From Eubacteriales bacterium (lineage in GTDB: Bacteria > Bacillota_A > Clostridia > Christensenellales > Aristaeellaceae), in NCBI GenBank assembly GCA_029974035.1, contig JARKQG010000135.1, positions 13,208 to 77,207 of the forward strand: 64,000 bases of DNA, read 5' to 3'. The notes beneath the pieces were generated by a model. It was not told the origin of the DNA. It ran no database searches and saw nothing but the letters and a program-made list of their open reading frames with translations. Of this stretch, positions 54,593-63,804 are shown in pieces. Position numbers and translations under genes: made by a program. How positions within the stretch are numbered: the stretch's first letter is position 1; each line of letters begins with the position of its first letter.

Positions 54593-55543
54593 ATGAGGTC
54601 GCAGGCATTGATCTATTGGAGCAAAAAGGCCTTTGAAATCGTTCTGACACTTCTGATCGTTACGCTGCTTTCTTTTTTGCTGATGCGCCTTTCGCCGGTG
54701 GACCCGGCGACGGCCTACGTCAAGCGCAACCGTCCCATCGTGACGCAGGAGGAGGTCGACGAGGCCCGCGTCATGCTGGGGCTTGACAAGCCGCTGCCCC
54801 TGCAGTACCTGACCTGGCTCAAAAACGCGCTGTCGGGCGATCTGGGCACGTCGCTGCGCACCGGCCACTCCGTCGCTCAGGAACTGGGCGGCGCGCTTCC
54901 CACGACGCTCGCCGTCGTGCTTTTGAGCGCCGCCGTGATGATCCTCGGGATTCCGCTTCTGGGATGCCTCCATTATCTTGCCAGAAAGAACATCTTCGGC
55001 CACCTGATCGTGCTGGTCCTGCTGGCCGGCGTGTCCATCCCGCCGTTTTACCTTGCGAGCGTCTATCTGGATGTGTTTGCGGTCAATCTTGGGGTCATCT
55101 CCGTCGCGGGAAACACCGGCCTTGCGCGCTATCTTCCGGCGGCGCTGTGTCTTTCGGTGCTGGGCATTGCGCTGTACGCGCTGATGCTGTCCAAGGCGAT
55201 GCAGGCGGAAATGGGGGAGGACTACGCCATTTACCTGCGCTGCCGCGGCATTTCCGAGGGGCGGATCCTGCTGCGGCACGCGCTGCCGCGCGCGGTCATT
55301 GGGCTGGTGCCGAGCTTTATGCAGATGCTGGGGCTCTTTATGGCGGGTGCGTGCGTGGTGGAAAGCGTGTTTTCCCTGCCGGGGATCGGCCATCTGATCA
55401 TCGTCAGCGTCATCCAGCGCGATTCTCCGATGCTCCACGCGGAAGTGCTGGTTCTTGCGCTGGCCTTTGTCGCGTTCAACATCCTGGCGGATGTGCTTCG
55501 GCGCGCCATGAACCGCCATCAGGCGGAGGAGGCGCGTTCATGA
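54593..55543 (+). CDS. Nickel/peptide-type ABC transporter permease (NikB/DppB family)
   Basis: 316 residues, six helices. Family features: LLMRLSPVDPATAYVKRN at the N-terminus, LGLDKPLPLQYLTWLKNALSGDLGTSL, and the EAA-loop region DYAIYLRCRGISEGRILLRHALPRA. Part of a five-gene importer for nickel, peptides or metal-opine complexes. Its stop overlaps the next start (ATGA). Confidence 0.92.
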   Translation: MRSQALIYWSKKAFEIVLTLLIVTLLSFLLMRLSPVDPATAYVKRNRPIVTQEEVDEARVMLGLDKPLPLQYLTWLKNALSGDLGTSLRTGHSVAQELGGALPTTLAVVLLSAAVMILGIPLLGCLHYLARKNIFGHLIVLVLLAGVSIPPFYLASVYLDVFAVNLGVISVAGNTGLARYLPAALCLSVLGIALYALMLSKAMQAEMGEDYAIYLRCRGISEGRILLRHALPRAVIGLVPSFMQMLGLFMAGACVVESVFSLPGIGHLIIVSVIQRDSPMLHAEVLVLALAFVAFNILADVLRRAMNRHQAEEARS

Positions 55544-56334
55544 AGCGGACCCGGCGCGCGGTCTTTGTCCTCCTCCCGGTCGTTCTCCTGGTCGCCGGGG
55601 CGCTTGGCTTTCTTTTCAGCCCCAACGATCCGAACCACGTCGATCTCGCGGCGCGCTTTCTGCCCCCCGGCGGCGCGTATCCGCTGGGCACCGACGCCAT
55701 GGGGCGGTGCGTGCTCTCGCGCCTTCTCTACGGCGCCCGGGTGACGCTCGGGATCACGCTGATCGGTTCGGGCATCGTGATCGCGCTGGGCCTGGGGATC
55801 GGCCTTATGATCGGGCAGCGGCAGTCCGGGAGCGTCGTCATCGAAAGCGTGCTCAACGCGGTCACGGCGATTCCGCCCATCGCCTATCTGATCATCTTCA
55901 TCGGTGCCTGGGGAAACGGGATTCCCACCATGCTGATCGCGCTGGTCACCTCCAACCTGATGCGGGTGATCAAGCTGGTCAAGAGCCGGACGGAAATTGA
56001 ACTGACGCGCGCCTACGCGCTGTGTGCCATTGCCTCCGGCGCGTCCAGGGCGCACCTGCTCTTTGTTCACGTGGCGCCCAACATTTTGCGCGAGGTGGTA
56101 CACTTCGTTTGCCTTTCCTGCACGGACATGGTGATGGCCATCGTCAGCTTTTCCTTTATCGGACTCGGGCTGGGCGACGACGTCATCGACTGGGGCATGA
56201 TGGTTTCCGAGGCCAGAAGCGTCTTTCTGCTGCGGCCGCAGCTCATCCTGTATCCCATCGGCGCGATCTTCCTCTGCACGCTGACGTTCAACCTGCTGGC
56301 GAGGATGCTGGAGGGGGGCGACCGCCGTGCTTGA
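55540..56334 (+). CDS. Nickel/peptide-type ABC transporter permease (NikC/DppC family)
   Basis: 264 residues from ATG 55540. One N-terminal helix, then LGTDAMGRCVLSRLLYGARVTLGI, a hallmark of the family, and the cytoplasmic loop ALCAIASGASRAHLLFVHVAPN. It pairs with the NikB-like permease. It overlaps both neighbours. Confidence 0.92.
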   Translation: MKRTRRAVFVLLPVVLLVAGALGFLFSPNDPNHVDLAARFLPPGGAYPLGTDAMGRCVLSRLLYGARVTLGITLIGSGIVIALGLGIGLMIGQRQSGSVVIESVLNAVTAIPPIAYLIIFIGAWGNGIPTMLIALVTSNLMRVIKLVKSRTEIELTRAYALCAIASGASRAHLLFVHVAPNILREVVHFVCLSCTDMVMAIVSFSFIGLGLGDDVIDWGMMVSEARSVFLLRPQLILYPIGAIFLCTLTFNLLARMLEGGDRRA

Positions 56335-57118
56335 GGTCCGAAACCTTACCGTCAGGGAACCGCGCGGCGCTTTGCTCCTCGAAAACGTGGGCTTTGCCGT
56401 ACCCCGCCAAAGGGCAATCGGGCTGACGTGGGAGAGCGGCGCGGGCAAGAGCACGCTGCTCAAGGCCATCATGGGCATACTGGATTCGCGCCTTCGGGTT
56501 GTGTCGGGCGGAATCGCGCTGGACGGCCGGGCGCTTGAAAACCTCCCGCCGCGCCTGCGCCGCGCCTGCTGCGGAACAATGCTGGGCTTCATCCCGCAAA
56601 ACCCCATGACCGCCTTTGACGGCCGCATCCGGATTGCGGGGCAGATGGTTGAAACATTCCGCCTCCGGCTGGGGCTGTCCGGGGCGGACGCGCTGGCGCT
56701 GGCCGCGGAATCCCTCGCGGCCGTCAACCTCCGGGATGTGGATCGGGTGCTCCAAAGCTTCCCCGCGCAGCTGTCCGGCGGCATGCTGCAGCGGATCGCG
56801 CTGGCGCTGGCGGTGGGGTTGAAGCCGCGGTACATTCTGGCGGACGAGCCGACCTCCGCGCTGGATGCCGGCAACCGCGAGATGCTGGTGGAACTGCTGG
56901 CCGGGCAGCTCGAGAGCGCGGGCATCCTGCTCATTTCCCATGACATCGACGCCCTGGGCGCGCTGTGCTCCGAGATATTTGTAATGGAGAAGGGGCGCAT
57001 CACCGAATCCGGCCCGATGGACAAGCTGATCAATCGCCCCGAGCGGTCCTGGACGCGGACCCTTGCCGCCGCCTGCCAAAACCGCAGAAAGGGGGGCTTT
57101 TCGTGGACGGACTTGTGA
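56327..57118 (+). CDS. Nickel/peptide-type ABC transporter ATP-binding protein (NikD/DppD family), altered Walker A
   Basis: 263 residues from a GTG that overlaps the upstream gene by eight bases. Q-loop GFIPQNPMTAFDG, signature LSGGMLQRIALALAVG, Walker B YILADEPTSALDAG and the H-loop LLISHDID are normal. The P-loop reads WESGAGKST: the first glycine of the canonical GxxGxGK(S/T) is Trp35. Either ATP binding tolerates this, or the partner ATPase does most of the work. Confidence 0.9.
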   Translation: MLEVRNLTVREPRGALLLENVGFAVPRQRAIGLTWESGAGKSTLLKAIMGILDSRLRVVSGGIALDGRALENLPPRLRRACCGTMLGFIPQNPMTAFDGRIRIAGQMVETFRLRLGLSGADALALAAESLAAVNLRDVDRVLQSFPAQLSGGMLQRIALALAVGLKPRYILADEPTSALDAGNREMLVELLAGQLESAGILLISHDIDALGALCSEIFVMEKGRITESGPMDKLINRPERSWTRTLAAACQNRRKGGFSWTDL

Positions 57119-57837
57119 TGAAAAACGTGCGCAAGACCTATGCGAACGGCGCCTACACGGCGCTCGACGGCGTTTCCCTTGCGCTCGGGAAGGGCGAATG
57201 CATTGCGCTCCTGGGCGAGAGCGGCTCCGGCAAGAGCACGCTGGCGCGCCTTCTGATCGGCGCGGAGAAGCCCACGAGCGGCGAGATATTGCTGGACGGC
57301 GAGGACGTTGCCGGGTGGAGTTACCGCGCGTGGCGCAAGAAGCGCCGAAAGATCCAGGCCGTATTTCAGGATGCCTCCGGCACCCTCAACCCCATGCTGT
57401 CGGTTTACCACAACCTGGAGGAGGCGCTCGTCAACCTGACCGACCTGAGCCGCGCCGAAAGGCGCGCCCGTCTTTACGGCCTGATGGAGTTGACCGGCCT
57501 CGGGCGCGAACTGCTCCGTGTCCCGGTGCGCCAGATCTCCGGAGGCGAGGGGCGCAGGCTTTCACTGCTCCGGGCGCTCTCCGTCATTCCGGACTACCTG
57601 GTGCTGGACGAGGTGGTCAGCGGGCTGGACCTGATCTCCGCCGACCGGGTGCTGTCGGTCCTCGAGCGCTATAAGCGCGAGCACGCCTGCGCGTGCATCT
57701 TCATTACCCACGACATGGACAGCGCGCTGCGCATCGCGGACCGCGCGCTGGAAATGCGGGAAGGAAAAATCACTCGATTGGGCGAGAAAGCGCCCGGAAA
57801 GGATGAATCGCATGGTTTTTGTCAACTGGAGGGCTAG
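57103..57837 (+). CDS. Nickel/peptide-type ABC transporter ATP-binding protein (NikE/DppF family)
   Basis: 244 residues from a GTG at 57103, preceded by AAAGGGGGG; ATG 57118, overlapping the previous stop, lacks such a site. Normal Walker A LLGESGSGKSTLAR, signature ISGGEGRRLSLLRAL, Walker B YLVLDEVVSGLD. It would form the ATPase heterodimer with the preceding protein. The binding-protein gene begins within its last 26 bases. Confidence 0.91.
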   Translation: MDGLVMKNVRKTYANGAYTALDGVSLALGKGECIALLGESGSGKSTLARLLIGAEKPTSGEILLDGEDVAGWSYRAWRKKRRKIQAVFQDASGTLNPMLSVYHNLEEALVNLTDLSRAERRARLYGLMELTGLGRELLRVPVRQISGGEGRRLSLLRALSVIPDYLVLDEVVSGLDLISADRVLSVLERYKREHACACIFITHDMDSALRIADRALEMREGKITRLGEKAPGKDESHGFCQLEG

Positions 57838-59395
57838 ACTGGCCGCTATGCTGTGCCTTGCGCTTCTGGCGATCCCCTGCGCGGGGCTTGCGGAAGCGGG
57901 CAGCCCAAGGACGCTGACCATGGCCAGCGGCGCGGAGTTGAATACGCTGTACCCGCTCAACATGGACCCGCAGAACAACCTCGTGACCCGGATGGTCTAC
58001 GAAGGGCTTGTCACCTATCAGGAGGGCGAGGTCAAACCGCTTCTGGCCGAAAGCTGGTCCTTCAGCGAGGACGGCACGGCGCTCACCTTCCGCCTGCGGG
58101 AAGGCGTGACCTTCCACGACGGCGCGCCCTTTGACGCCGAGGCGGTCAAGGCAAACCTGGAATTTTACCATGCCAGCCCCAACCATGGCAACATCAAGGC
58201 CGTCGCCAACCTGACGGACGTGCAGGTGGTGGACAATCATACCGTCACCATCCACTACGACGCGCCCTATTTTGCGTACCTGAACGATTTTTGCTATCCC
58301 GAGGTCGTCGTCATGGTTTCTCCCGCCGTGCTTGAAGCGGGAAACTTCCAGACGATGCGGGGGGTCGTCGGCACCGGGCCGTATGTATACGCGGAACTGG
58401 TCAAGGGCTCCCATACCCGCTTTGTGAAGAACGCGGCGTACTGGGGCGATGCGCCCGCCTACGACGAGGTGATCGTCCGGTACATTCACGAAGCCTCCTC
58501 CCGGCTCCAGGCGCTCAAAAACGGCGAGGTGGACATGCTGTTTGGCAACGTCCTCATCTCCTACGACGATTACCAGCAGGCGCTGGCGATGAACGGCATC
58601 GAGGGAATCATGTCCGAAACCAATTCGGAGACGAGAAACCTCGTTCTGAACGCGGCCGGGCCCATGCTGGGCGAGCTTTCCGTGCGCGAGGCAGTCGCAT
58701 GCGCCATCGATAAGGCGGTCATCGCAAACGGCCTGACCTATGGGTACGAGGAAGTGGCCGATGCGCTCTTTGACCGGACCATCAAATACTGCGACGTTGC
58801 GCTGACCACCGTGCGCGTCCATGACAGGGAGAAAGCCGCGGGTCTATTGGACGCGGCGGGCTGGATCATGAACGAAGCCACCGGCGTCCGGGAAAAGGAC
58901 GGCACGCCGTTGAAGCTTCGGTTCACCTACGATTCCGGCGAGGTGCTCAACAAGTCCCTGGCGACGGTCATCAAGAGCCAGCTCTCCGAGGTGGGCATCG
59001 ATGTGGAAACGCAGGGCATGGACATGTACGCCTGGTGGATGGCCGCCGTCGCCGGGGAGTACGACATTACCATTTGGAACACCGAACAGCCCTATACCTC
59101 GCCGCACAACTTCTTTACGCCGATGCTGTCCTCCTCGCCGCACACCTTTGCGCTCACCGCGCTTGAGGGCGCGGAGGAATTCAAGGCCGCGATCCTCGAA
59201 TTTGCCAGGACGGACGACGAGGCGCGCGTCCGGGAGATTTTCAATTTCCTCATCAACTACTCCAACGACAACGTGCTGGACATCCCGCTGACCTATGTGA
59301 AGGACATGATCGTCTACAACAGCCAGGTCATTGGCGGGTATGACTTTGGCAGCACGCCGATGTTCTTCAGCATCGACCGCCTGGTTTCAAAGTAG
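57812..59395 (+). CDS. Nickel/peptide-type ABC transporter substrate-binding protein (family 5)
   Basis: 527 residues from ATG 57812; GGAAAGG is nine bases upstream, whereas it abuts the ATG at 57803. Signal peptide ends near LALLAIPCAGLAEAG, without an acceptable lipobox (proline before the cysteine). Family 5 features: GAELNTLYPLNMDPQNNLV, YEGLVTYQEGEVKPLLAESW, LRFTYDSGEVLNKSLATVIKSQL. The NikA-like length and metal-uptake neighbours favour nickel, cobalt or a metallophore complex over peptides, but the ligand is not proven. Confidence 0.9.
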   Translation: MVFVNWRARLAAMLCLALLAIPCAGLAEAGSPRTLTMASGAELNTLYPLNMDPQNNLVTRMVYEGLVTYQEGEVKPLLAESWSFSEDGTALTFRLREGVTFHDGAPFDAEAVKANLEFYHASPNHGNIKAVANLTDVQVVDNHTVTIHYDAPYFAYLNDFCYPEVVVMVSPAVLEAGNFQTMRGVVGTGPYVYAELVKGSHTRFVKNAAYWGDAPAYDEVIVRYIHEASSRLQALKNGEVDMLFGNVLISYDDYQQALAMNGIEGIMSETNSETRNLVLNAAGPMLGELSVREAVACAIDKAVIANGLTYGYEEVADALFDRTIKYCDVALTTVRVHDREKAAGLLDAAGWIMNEATGVREKDGTPLKLRFTYDSGEVLNKSLATVIKSQLSEVGIDVETQGMDMYAWWMAAVAGEYDITIWNTEQPYTSPHNFFTPMLSSSPHTFALTALEGAEEFKAAILEFARTDDEARVREIFNFLINYSNDNVLDIPLTYVKDMIVYNSQVIGGYDFGSTPMFFSIDRLVSK

Positions 59396-59434
59396 GTCCA
59401 TCCTGCGCGAGACCGTTAAAGATGCGCCAACCCC

Positions 59435-59463
59435 TTGACAAAGGCGGCTCCTGAAGATAAGAT
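59435..59463 (+). promoter_or_regulatory. Promoter of the tetR-type gene
   Basis: Perfect TTGACA (59435-59440) and TAAGAT (59458-59463), 17-base spacer. The -10 box overlaps the palindromic operator at 59461. Confidence 0.75.
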
Positions 59464-59488
59464 ATCAGTGATAGCTATCACTGATATC
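59461..59488. promoter_or_regulatory. 28-bp perfect palindrome, TetR-family operator
   Basis: The sequence is its own reverse complement over all 28 bases. It contains TATCAGTGATAG (59463-59474), the core of the classical tet operator, followed by its mirror CTATCACTGATA (59475-59486). It covers the -10 box and transcription start of the following TetR gene, so autorepression is expected. Confidence 0.85.
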
Positions 59489-59508
59489 TTTTGGAGGGAG
59501 GCGCTTTT

Positions 59509-60120
59509 TTGCCGGCAGACGGGACGAGGCGGCGGTTTCTCACAATCGGCCGCCGGGAATTTCTGGAGAAGGGGTATCCGAACGTGTCGCTAAGGGGCGT
59601 GGTCCGGGAGGCCGGGTTTACGCTGGGCGCGTTCTACCGCCATTTCCCCAACAAGGAGGCGCTGTTTGAGGCGCTGGTGAAAGAGGACGCGGACGGGCTG
59701 CTGCAAAGGTATACGAGCGCGCATCAGACCTTCGCCTCGCTTCCGCCGGATGAGCAGATTGCGGACATGGCTTCGGTGGCGGGCGGCGGCTTCGGGGAGA
59801 TGATCGGCTACATGCTGGATCGGTTTGATTCCTTCAAGCTGATCTTTTGCCGGAGCGAGGGCACCGCGTACGCCCGGTTTCTGGACGGGCTGATCGAGGG
59901 CGAGGTGCAGGCGACGCACCGGTTCATCGATACCCTGAACCGAAACGGCCATCCGGTGCCGGACATCGACTACGCGCTGGTGCATATCCTGGCGACCGCC
60001 ATATTCCGGGGGGTCGTGGAGATTTTCGAACACGATATGTCCGTAGAAAGCGCGCTGCACTATGCGGAACAGCTTCGGGAATTCTACACGGCGGGGTGGG
60101 AAAGGCTGCTGGGGCTGTAG
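59509..60120 (+). CDS. TetR family transcriptional regulator
   Basis: 203 residues from a TTG at 59509, with GGAGGGAGG seven bases upstream; the TTG at 59491 is part of that site. DNA-binding domain: REFLEKGYPNVSLRGVVREAGFTLGAFYRHFPNKEALFEALV (about 10-51). The ligand-binding part is unassigned. It probably represses itself through the 28-bp palindrome, and possibly the downstream ABC pair. A terminator separates it from them. Confidence 0.92.
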   Translation: MPADGTRRRFLTIGRREFLEKGYPNVSLRGVVREAGFTLGAFYRHFPNKEALFEALVKEDADGLLQRYTSAHQTFASLPPDEQIADMASVAGGGFGEMIGYMLDRFDSFKLIFCRSEGTAYARFLDGLIEGEVQATHRFIDTLNRNGHPVPDIDYALVHILATAIFRGVVEIFEHDMSVESALHYAEQLREFYTAGWERLLGL

Positions 60121-60141
60121 GGCCGGACCGGCCTTTTTCTT
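60121..60141 (+). terminator. Terminator after the tetR-type gene
   Basis: GGCC, 5-base loop, GGCC, starting directly after the stop codon and followed by TTTTTCTTT. Short but well placed. Confidence 0.7.
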
Positions 60142-60150
60142 TGGCACCCG

Positions 60151-60166
60151 GTTAGCCAAAACTAAC
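60151..60166. promoter_or_regulatory. GTTAG-N6-CTAAC operator before the half ABC transporters
   Basis: GTTAGCCAAAACTAAC, followed by A. It would overlap a weak promoter (TTGGCA at 60141, TAACAA at 60163). A 10-bp hairpin (60174-60200) lies in the leader between this site and the start codon at 60231. Confidence 0.7.
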
Positions 60167-60230
60167 AAGATGCGCCGCCCCGGACGCCGGCCGGGACGGC
60201 AATCCTACGATAAAATGCGGAGGAACGGAT

Positions 60231-61988
60231 ATGGAAAAGAAAGCGGAAAAGGGCGCGGTCGGCTGGCTGATGGAGTGGGCCGCGCCCCACAGGAACGGAT
60301 ACGTCGCGTCCGTGATTTTGGCGGTTCTGGGGGTATTGTTCAGCCTCGCGCCGTACTTTGCGCTGGCAAAGATCATTACGGGGCTCATGGGCGGCCAGCG
60401 GTCGACGGCGTACTATCTGGGGTGGATCGGCCTGTCGCTCCTCTTCTGGGCTTTGCGCACGGCGCTGCACAGCGCATCCACCACGCTGTCGCACAAGGCC
60501 ACGTTTGAAGTCATCGCGGAGATCCGCAAGCGGCTCTGCGACAAGCTGGCCAGGATGCCGATGGGGTATCTGCTGGACACGCCCAGCGGCACGATGAAAA
60601 ACATCATCGTCGAGCGCGCGGACAGCATTGAAACCACGCTGGCGCACATCGTGCCGGAGGTGACGGCAAACCTGCTGGGGCCGGTGGGCATCATCGTCTT
60701 CCTCTTTGCGCTCAACTGGCGGATGGCGCTCGCTTCCCTCATCACCGTTCCGCTGGGCATCCTGTGCTACGCGGGCATGATGAGGGGCTACGAAGGGAAG
60801 TTCCGCCGCTACGTTTCGGCCAACAGGCACCTGAACGCCACCGCCGTGGAGTACATCGGCGGCATTGAGGTCATCAAGGCGTTCAACCAGTCCGCGGGCG
60901 CGTACAAAAAGTTCACCGACGCGGCCCGCGACGCCGCGGCGTCCGCCATCGAATGGATGCGGGGAACGCAGGGGTATTTTGCCACGACGATGTCGGTGCT
61001 CCCGGCGGTTCTTCTGCCCGTGCTGCCCCTGGGCTGCGTGTTTTACATGCACGGAGTGGTGAGCGCGCCGGACCTCGTCCTTTGCATCATCCTGTCACTG
61101 GGCGTCATGACGCCGCTGATCACCGTCATGTCCTACTCGGACGACATCGGAAAGATCCGCACCATCGTTTCGGAGATTGCCGAGGTATTGGAGCAGCCGG
61201 AGATGAACCGCCCGGATACCCCCGTCAGGCTGAATGGGAACGGCATTGAGCTTCGCAACGTCCGCTTCGGCTATCGTGAGAAGGAAGTGCTGCACGGGAT
61301 CAACCTGGAAGTCCGCCCCGGCACGGTGACGGCGCTGGTCGGTCCGTCCGGCGGCGGCAAGAGCACCATCGCAAAGCTGATTGCCTCCCTGTGGGAAGTA
61401 TCCGGCGGCGAGATTCGCATCGGCGGCGTGGACGCGCGAAAAATCCCGCTCCGCCAGATCAATCAGACAATTGCCTACGTCAGCCAGGACAACTACCTGT
61501 TCAACGACACCGTGCGGGAAAACATCCGCATGGGCAACCTGAGCGCCAGCGACAAGGCGGTGGAGGCGGTTGCCAGGGCCAGCGGCTGCCATGACTTCAT
61601 CATGAAGCTTGAAAAGGGCTACGATACCGTCGTGGGCGGCGCCGGCGGCCACCTGTCCGGCGGCGAGCGCCAGCGCGTGGCCATCGCCCGCGCCATGCTC
61701 AAGGACGCGCCCATCGTGATCCTGGACGAAGCCACCGCCTACACCGATCCCGAAAACGAGGCCGTCATTCAGGCCGCCGTGGCAAGGCTGGTTCGGGGAA
61801 AGACTTTGATCGTCATCGCCCACCGCCTCTCCACCATCGTGGATTCGGACGCCATTGTGGTCGTCAAAGACGGCGCCATCGAGGCGCAGGGCACCCACGC
61901 GCAGCTCCTCGAAGGCTGCGCGCTCTACCGCGACATGTGGCAGGCGCACATGGAAGCCAAGGACGAGGGGGAGGAAAGGCAATGCTGA
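60231..61988 (+). CDS. Half ABC transporter, IrtA/YbtP-like
   Basis: 585 residues, after GGAGG at 8 bases. Six-helix exporter-type membrane domain (about 20-310), then an ATPase domain with Walker A GPSGGGKSTIAKLIASLW, signature LSGGERQRVAIARAML and Walker B IVILDEATAYTDPENE. The DPENE ending is typical of the IrtAB/YbtPQ subgroup, which has an exporter fold but imports metal-siderophores. It pairs with the next gene (seven-base overlap). A drug exporter is the alternative; the metal-uptake context favours import. Confidence 0.88.
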   Translation: MEKKAEKGAVGWLMEWAAPHRNGYVASVILAVLGVLFSLAPYFALAKIITGLMGGQRSTAYYLGWIGLSLLFWALRTALHSASTTLSHKATFEVIAEIRKRLCDKLARMPMGYLLDTPSGTMKNIIVERADSIETTLAHIVPEVTANLLGPVGIIVFLFALNWRMALASLITVPLGILCYAGMMRGYEGKFRRYVSANRHLNATAVEYIGGIEVIKAFNQSAGAYKKFTDAARDAAASAIEWMRGTQGYFATTMSVLPAVLLPVLPLGCVFYMHGVVSAPDLVLCIILSLGVMTPLITVMSYSDDIGKIRTIVSEIAEVLEQPEMNRPDTPVRLNGNGIELRNVRFGYREKEVLHGINLEVRPGTVTALVGPSGGGKSTIAKLIASLWEVSGGEIRIGGVDARKIPLRQINQTIAYVSQDNYLFNDTVRENIRMGNLSASDKAVEAVARASGCHDFIMKLEKGYDTVVGGAGGHLSGGERQRVAIARAMLKDAPIVILDEATAYTDPENEAVIQAAVARLVRGKTLIVIAHRLSTIVDSDAIVVVKDGAIEAQGTHAQLLEGCALYRDMWQAHMEAKDEGEERQC

Positions 61989-63718
61989 ACATCTTTCGCA
62001 AGTTCTTCAATTTCAGCGGCGATCAGAAAGGGCGGTTTTACCGCTCGCTCGTCTACTTCTTCTTTCAATCGGTGTTCGAGGCCATCCGCATCTCCGCCAT
62101 CGCGGCGGTGCTTACGGCGCTGGTTGAGGGCAATGTGACGGGGCGGACGGCGCTTGTAAGCCTTGGCATCATGGTGCTCAGCGTCGCGGGCTGCGCTTTC
62201 ACGCAGGCCAGGAGCACCATGGCGCAGACCGTGGCGGGCTACACCGTGTGCGCCAACAAGCGCGTGGAGATCGGCGAGCGGCTCAAATACATGCCCATGG
62301 GCTATTTCAACGCAAACAACCTGGGCTACATCGCCTCCGTCACCACCAACACGCTGGAGAGCCTGCAAGATGTGGCCACGCGCGTGATCCTGATCTATCT
62401 TCAGGGCGTCATGACCACCGCCGTCATCTGTCTGTCGCTGTTTTTCTTCGACTGGCGCATCGGCCTCGTGGCGTCCGCGGGCGCGGCGCTGTTCTTCGTC
62501 ATCAACGCCGCCATGCAGCGGGCATCCAGAAGCATTTCTCCCAGAAAGGTCGCGTCGGACACGCGCCTGGTGGACGCGGTGCTGGAATACGTGCAGGGCA
62601 TTGGTGTGGTCAAGGGCTACAACCTGTCGGCGCAGGCCGGGCAGAAGGTCAAGGGGGAGATCGACGAGGCCGACAGGGTATGCTTTGGCATGGAACGGAC
62701 CTTCATCCCGTACGTGGCGCTTCAGTCGCTTTCGTTTAAGGTGTTCGGCCTTTTGATGATGCTGTGCGCCATCCTGTTTTACCTGAACGGCACCATGACG
62801 CTGGTGAACGCCATCCTGATGCTCGTCTGCACGTTCATCGTGTACGGAAAGCTGGAGTCCGCGGGCATGTATTCGGCGCTTTTGCGCGTGGTTGACCAGT
62901 CCGTGGACAAGGTGCAGGAAATCTTCAACACGCCGGTCATGGACGAAAAGGGGCGGGATATCCGGGCCGAAAGCGCGAACATCGAGGGGAAAAACGTCAG
63001 CTTTTCATATGACACGCGCAAGATCATCGATGATGTGAGCTTTGCCATCCCGGAACGGACCACCACCGCCATCGTCGGCCCCTCCGGCGGAGGCAAGACC
63101 ACGCTCACCAGCCTGATCGCCCGGTTCTGGGATGTGGACAGCGGCACCATCACGCTGGACGGCCGGGACGTGCGCGACTACACGCTGGATAGCCTTTTGA
63201 ATAATTATTCAATGGTGTTCCAGAACGTGTACCTGTTTAACGATACCATCGAAAACAACATCAAGTTCGGAACGCCCGGCGCGACCCGCGCCCAGGTGGA
63301 GGAAGCGGCGAAAAAGGCCTGCTGCCACGATTTCATCCAGGCGCTGCCGGACGGCTACGACACCGTCATCGGCGAAGGCGGGGCAACCATTTCCGGCGGT
63401 GAAAAGCAGCGCGTTTCCATCGCCCGCGCCATGCTGAAGGACGCGCCCGTCATCATTCTGGACGAGGCCACCGCCAACGTGGACCCCGAAAACGAGAAGC
63501 ACCTCCTGGACGCCATCCGCGCGCTGACCCGCGACAAGACCATCATCATGATTGCCCACCGGCTGAAGACCGTGCGCCACGCAAGTCAGATTCTGGTGGT
63601 GGACGGCGGAAGAATCGTCCAGCGCGGCACCCACGCCCAGCTGATGGCCGAGGGCGGCCTGTACCGGGACTTTGTGGATATGCGCGAAAAGAGCATCGGT
63701 TGGAAGTTGGGCGCGTAA
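61982..63718 (+). CDS. Half ABC transporter, IrtB/YbtQ-like
   Basis: 578 residues from ATG 61982, overlapping the previous gene. Membrane domain to about residue 310, then Walker A GPSGGGKTTLTSLIARFW, QNVYLFNDTIENNIKFG, signature ISGGEKQRVSIARAML and Walker B VIILDEATANVDPENE. It forms the heterodimer with the preceding half transporter. Confidence 0.88.
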   Translation: MLNIFRKFFNFSGDQKGRFYRSLVYFFFQSVFEAIRISAIAAVLTALVEGNVTGRTALVSLGIMVLSVAGCAFTQARSTMAQTVAGYTVCANKRVEIGERLKYMPMGYFNANNLGYIASVTTNTLESLQDVATRVILIYLQGVMTTAVICLSLFFFDWRIGLVASAGAALFFVINAAMQRASRSISPRKVASDTRLVDAVLEYVQGIGVVKGYNLSAQAGQKVKGEIDEADRVCFGMERTFIPYVALQSLSFKVFGLLMMLCAILFYLNGTMTLVNAILMLVCTFIVYGKLESAGMYSALLRVVDQSVDKVQEIFNTPVMDEKGRDIRAESANIEGKNVSFSYDTRKIIDDVSFAIPERTTTAIVGPSGGGKTTLTSLIARFWDVDSGTITLDGRDVRDYTLDSLLNNYSMVFQNVYLFNDTIENNIKFGTPGATRAQVEEAAKKACCHDFIQALPDGYDTVIGEGGATISGGEKQRVSIARAMLKDAPVIILDEATANVDPENEKHLLDAIRALTRDKTIIMIAHRLKTVRHASQILVVDGGRIVQRGTHAQLMAEGGLYRDFVDMREKSIGWKLGA

Positions 63719-63739
63719 ACGGCTGCGCCCCAAAAAGCG

Positions 63740-63802
63740 GCGCAGGGTTTTCGTGCCCCGAGTGCATGAAAACCCTGCGCCTTGGCCCTCCGCGGGCCAA
63801 GG
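63740..63802. terminator. Two tandem hairpins between convergent genes
   Basis: First: perfect 13-bp stem (63740-63752 and 63768-63780) with a 15-base loop and TTTT/AAAA inside the stem. Second: 9-bp stem (63780-63788 and 63794-63802) with a 5-base loop. They separate the ABC pair from a convergent membrane protein gene and probably end both transcripts. Confidence 0.7.
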
Positions 63803-63804
63803 CG

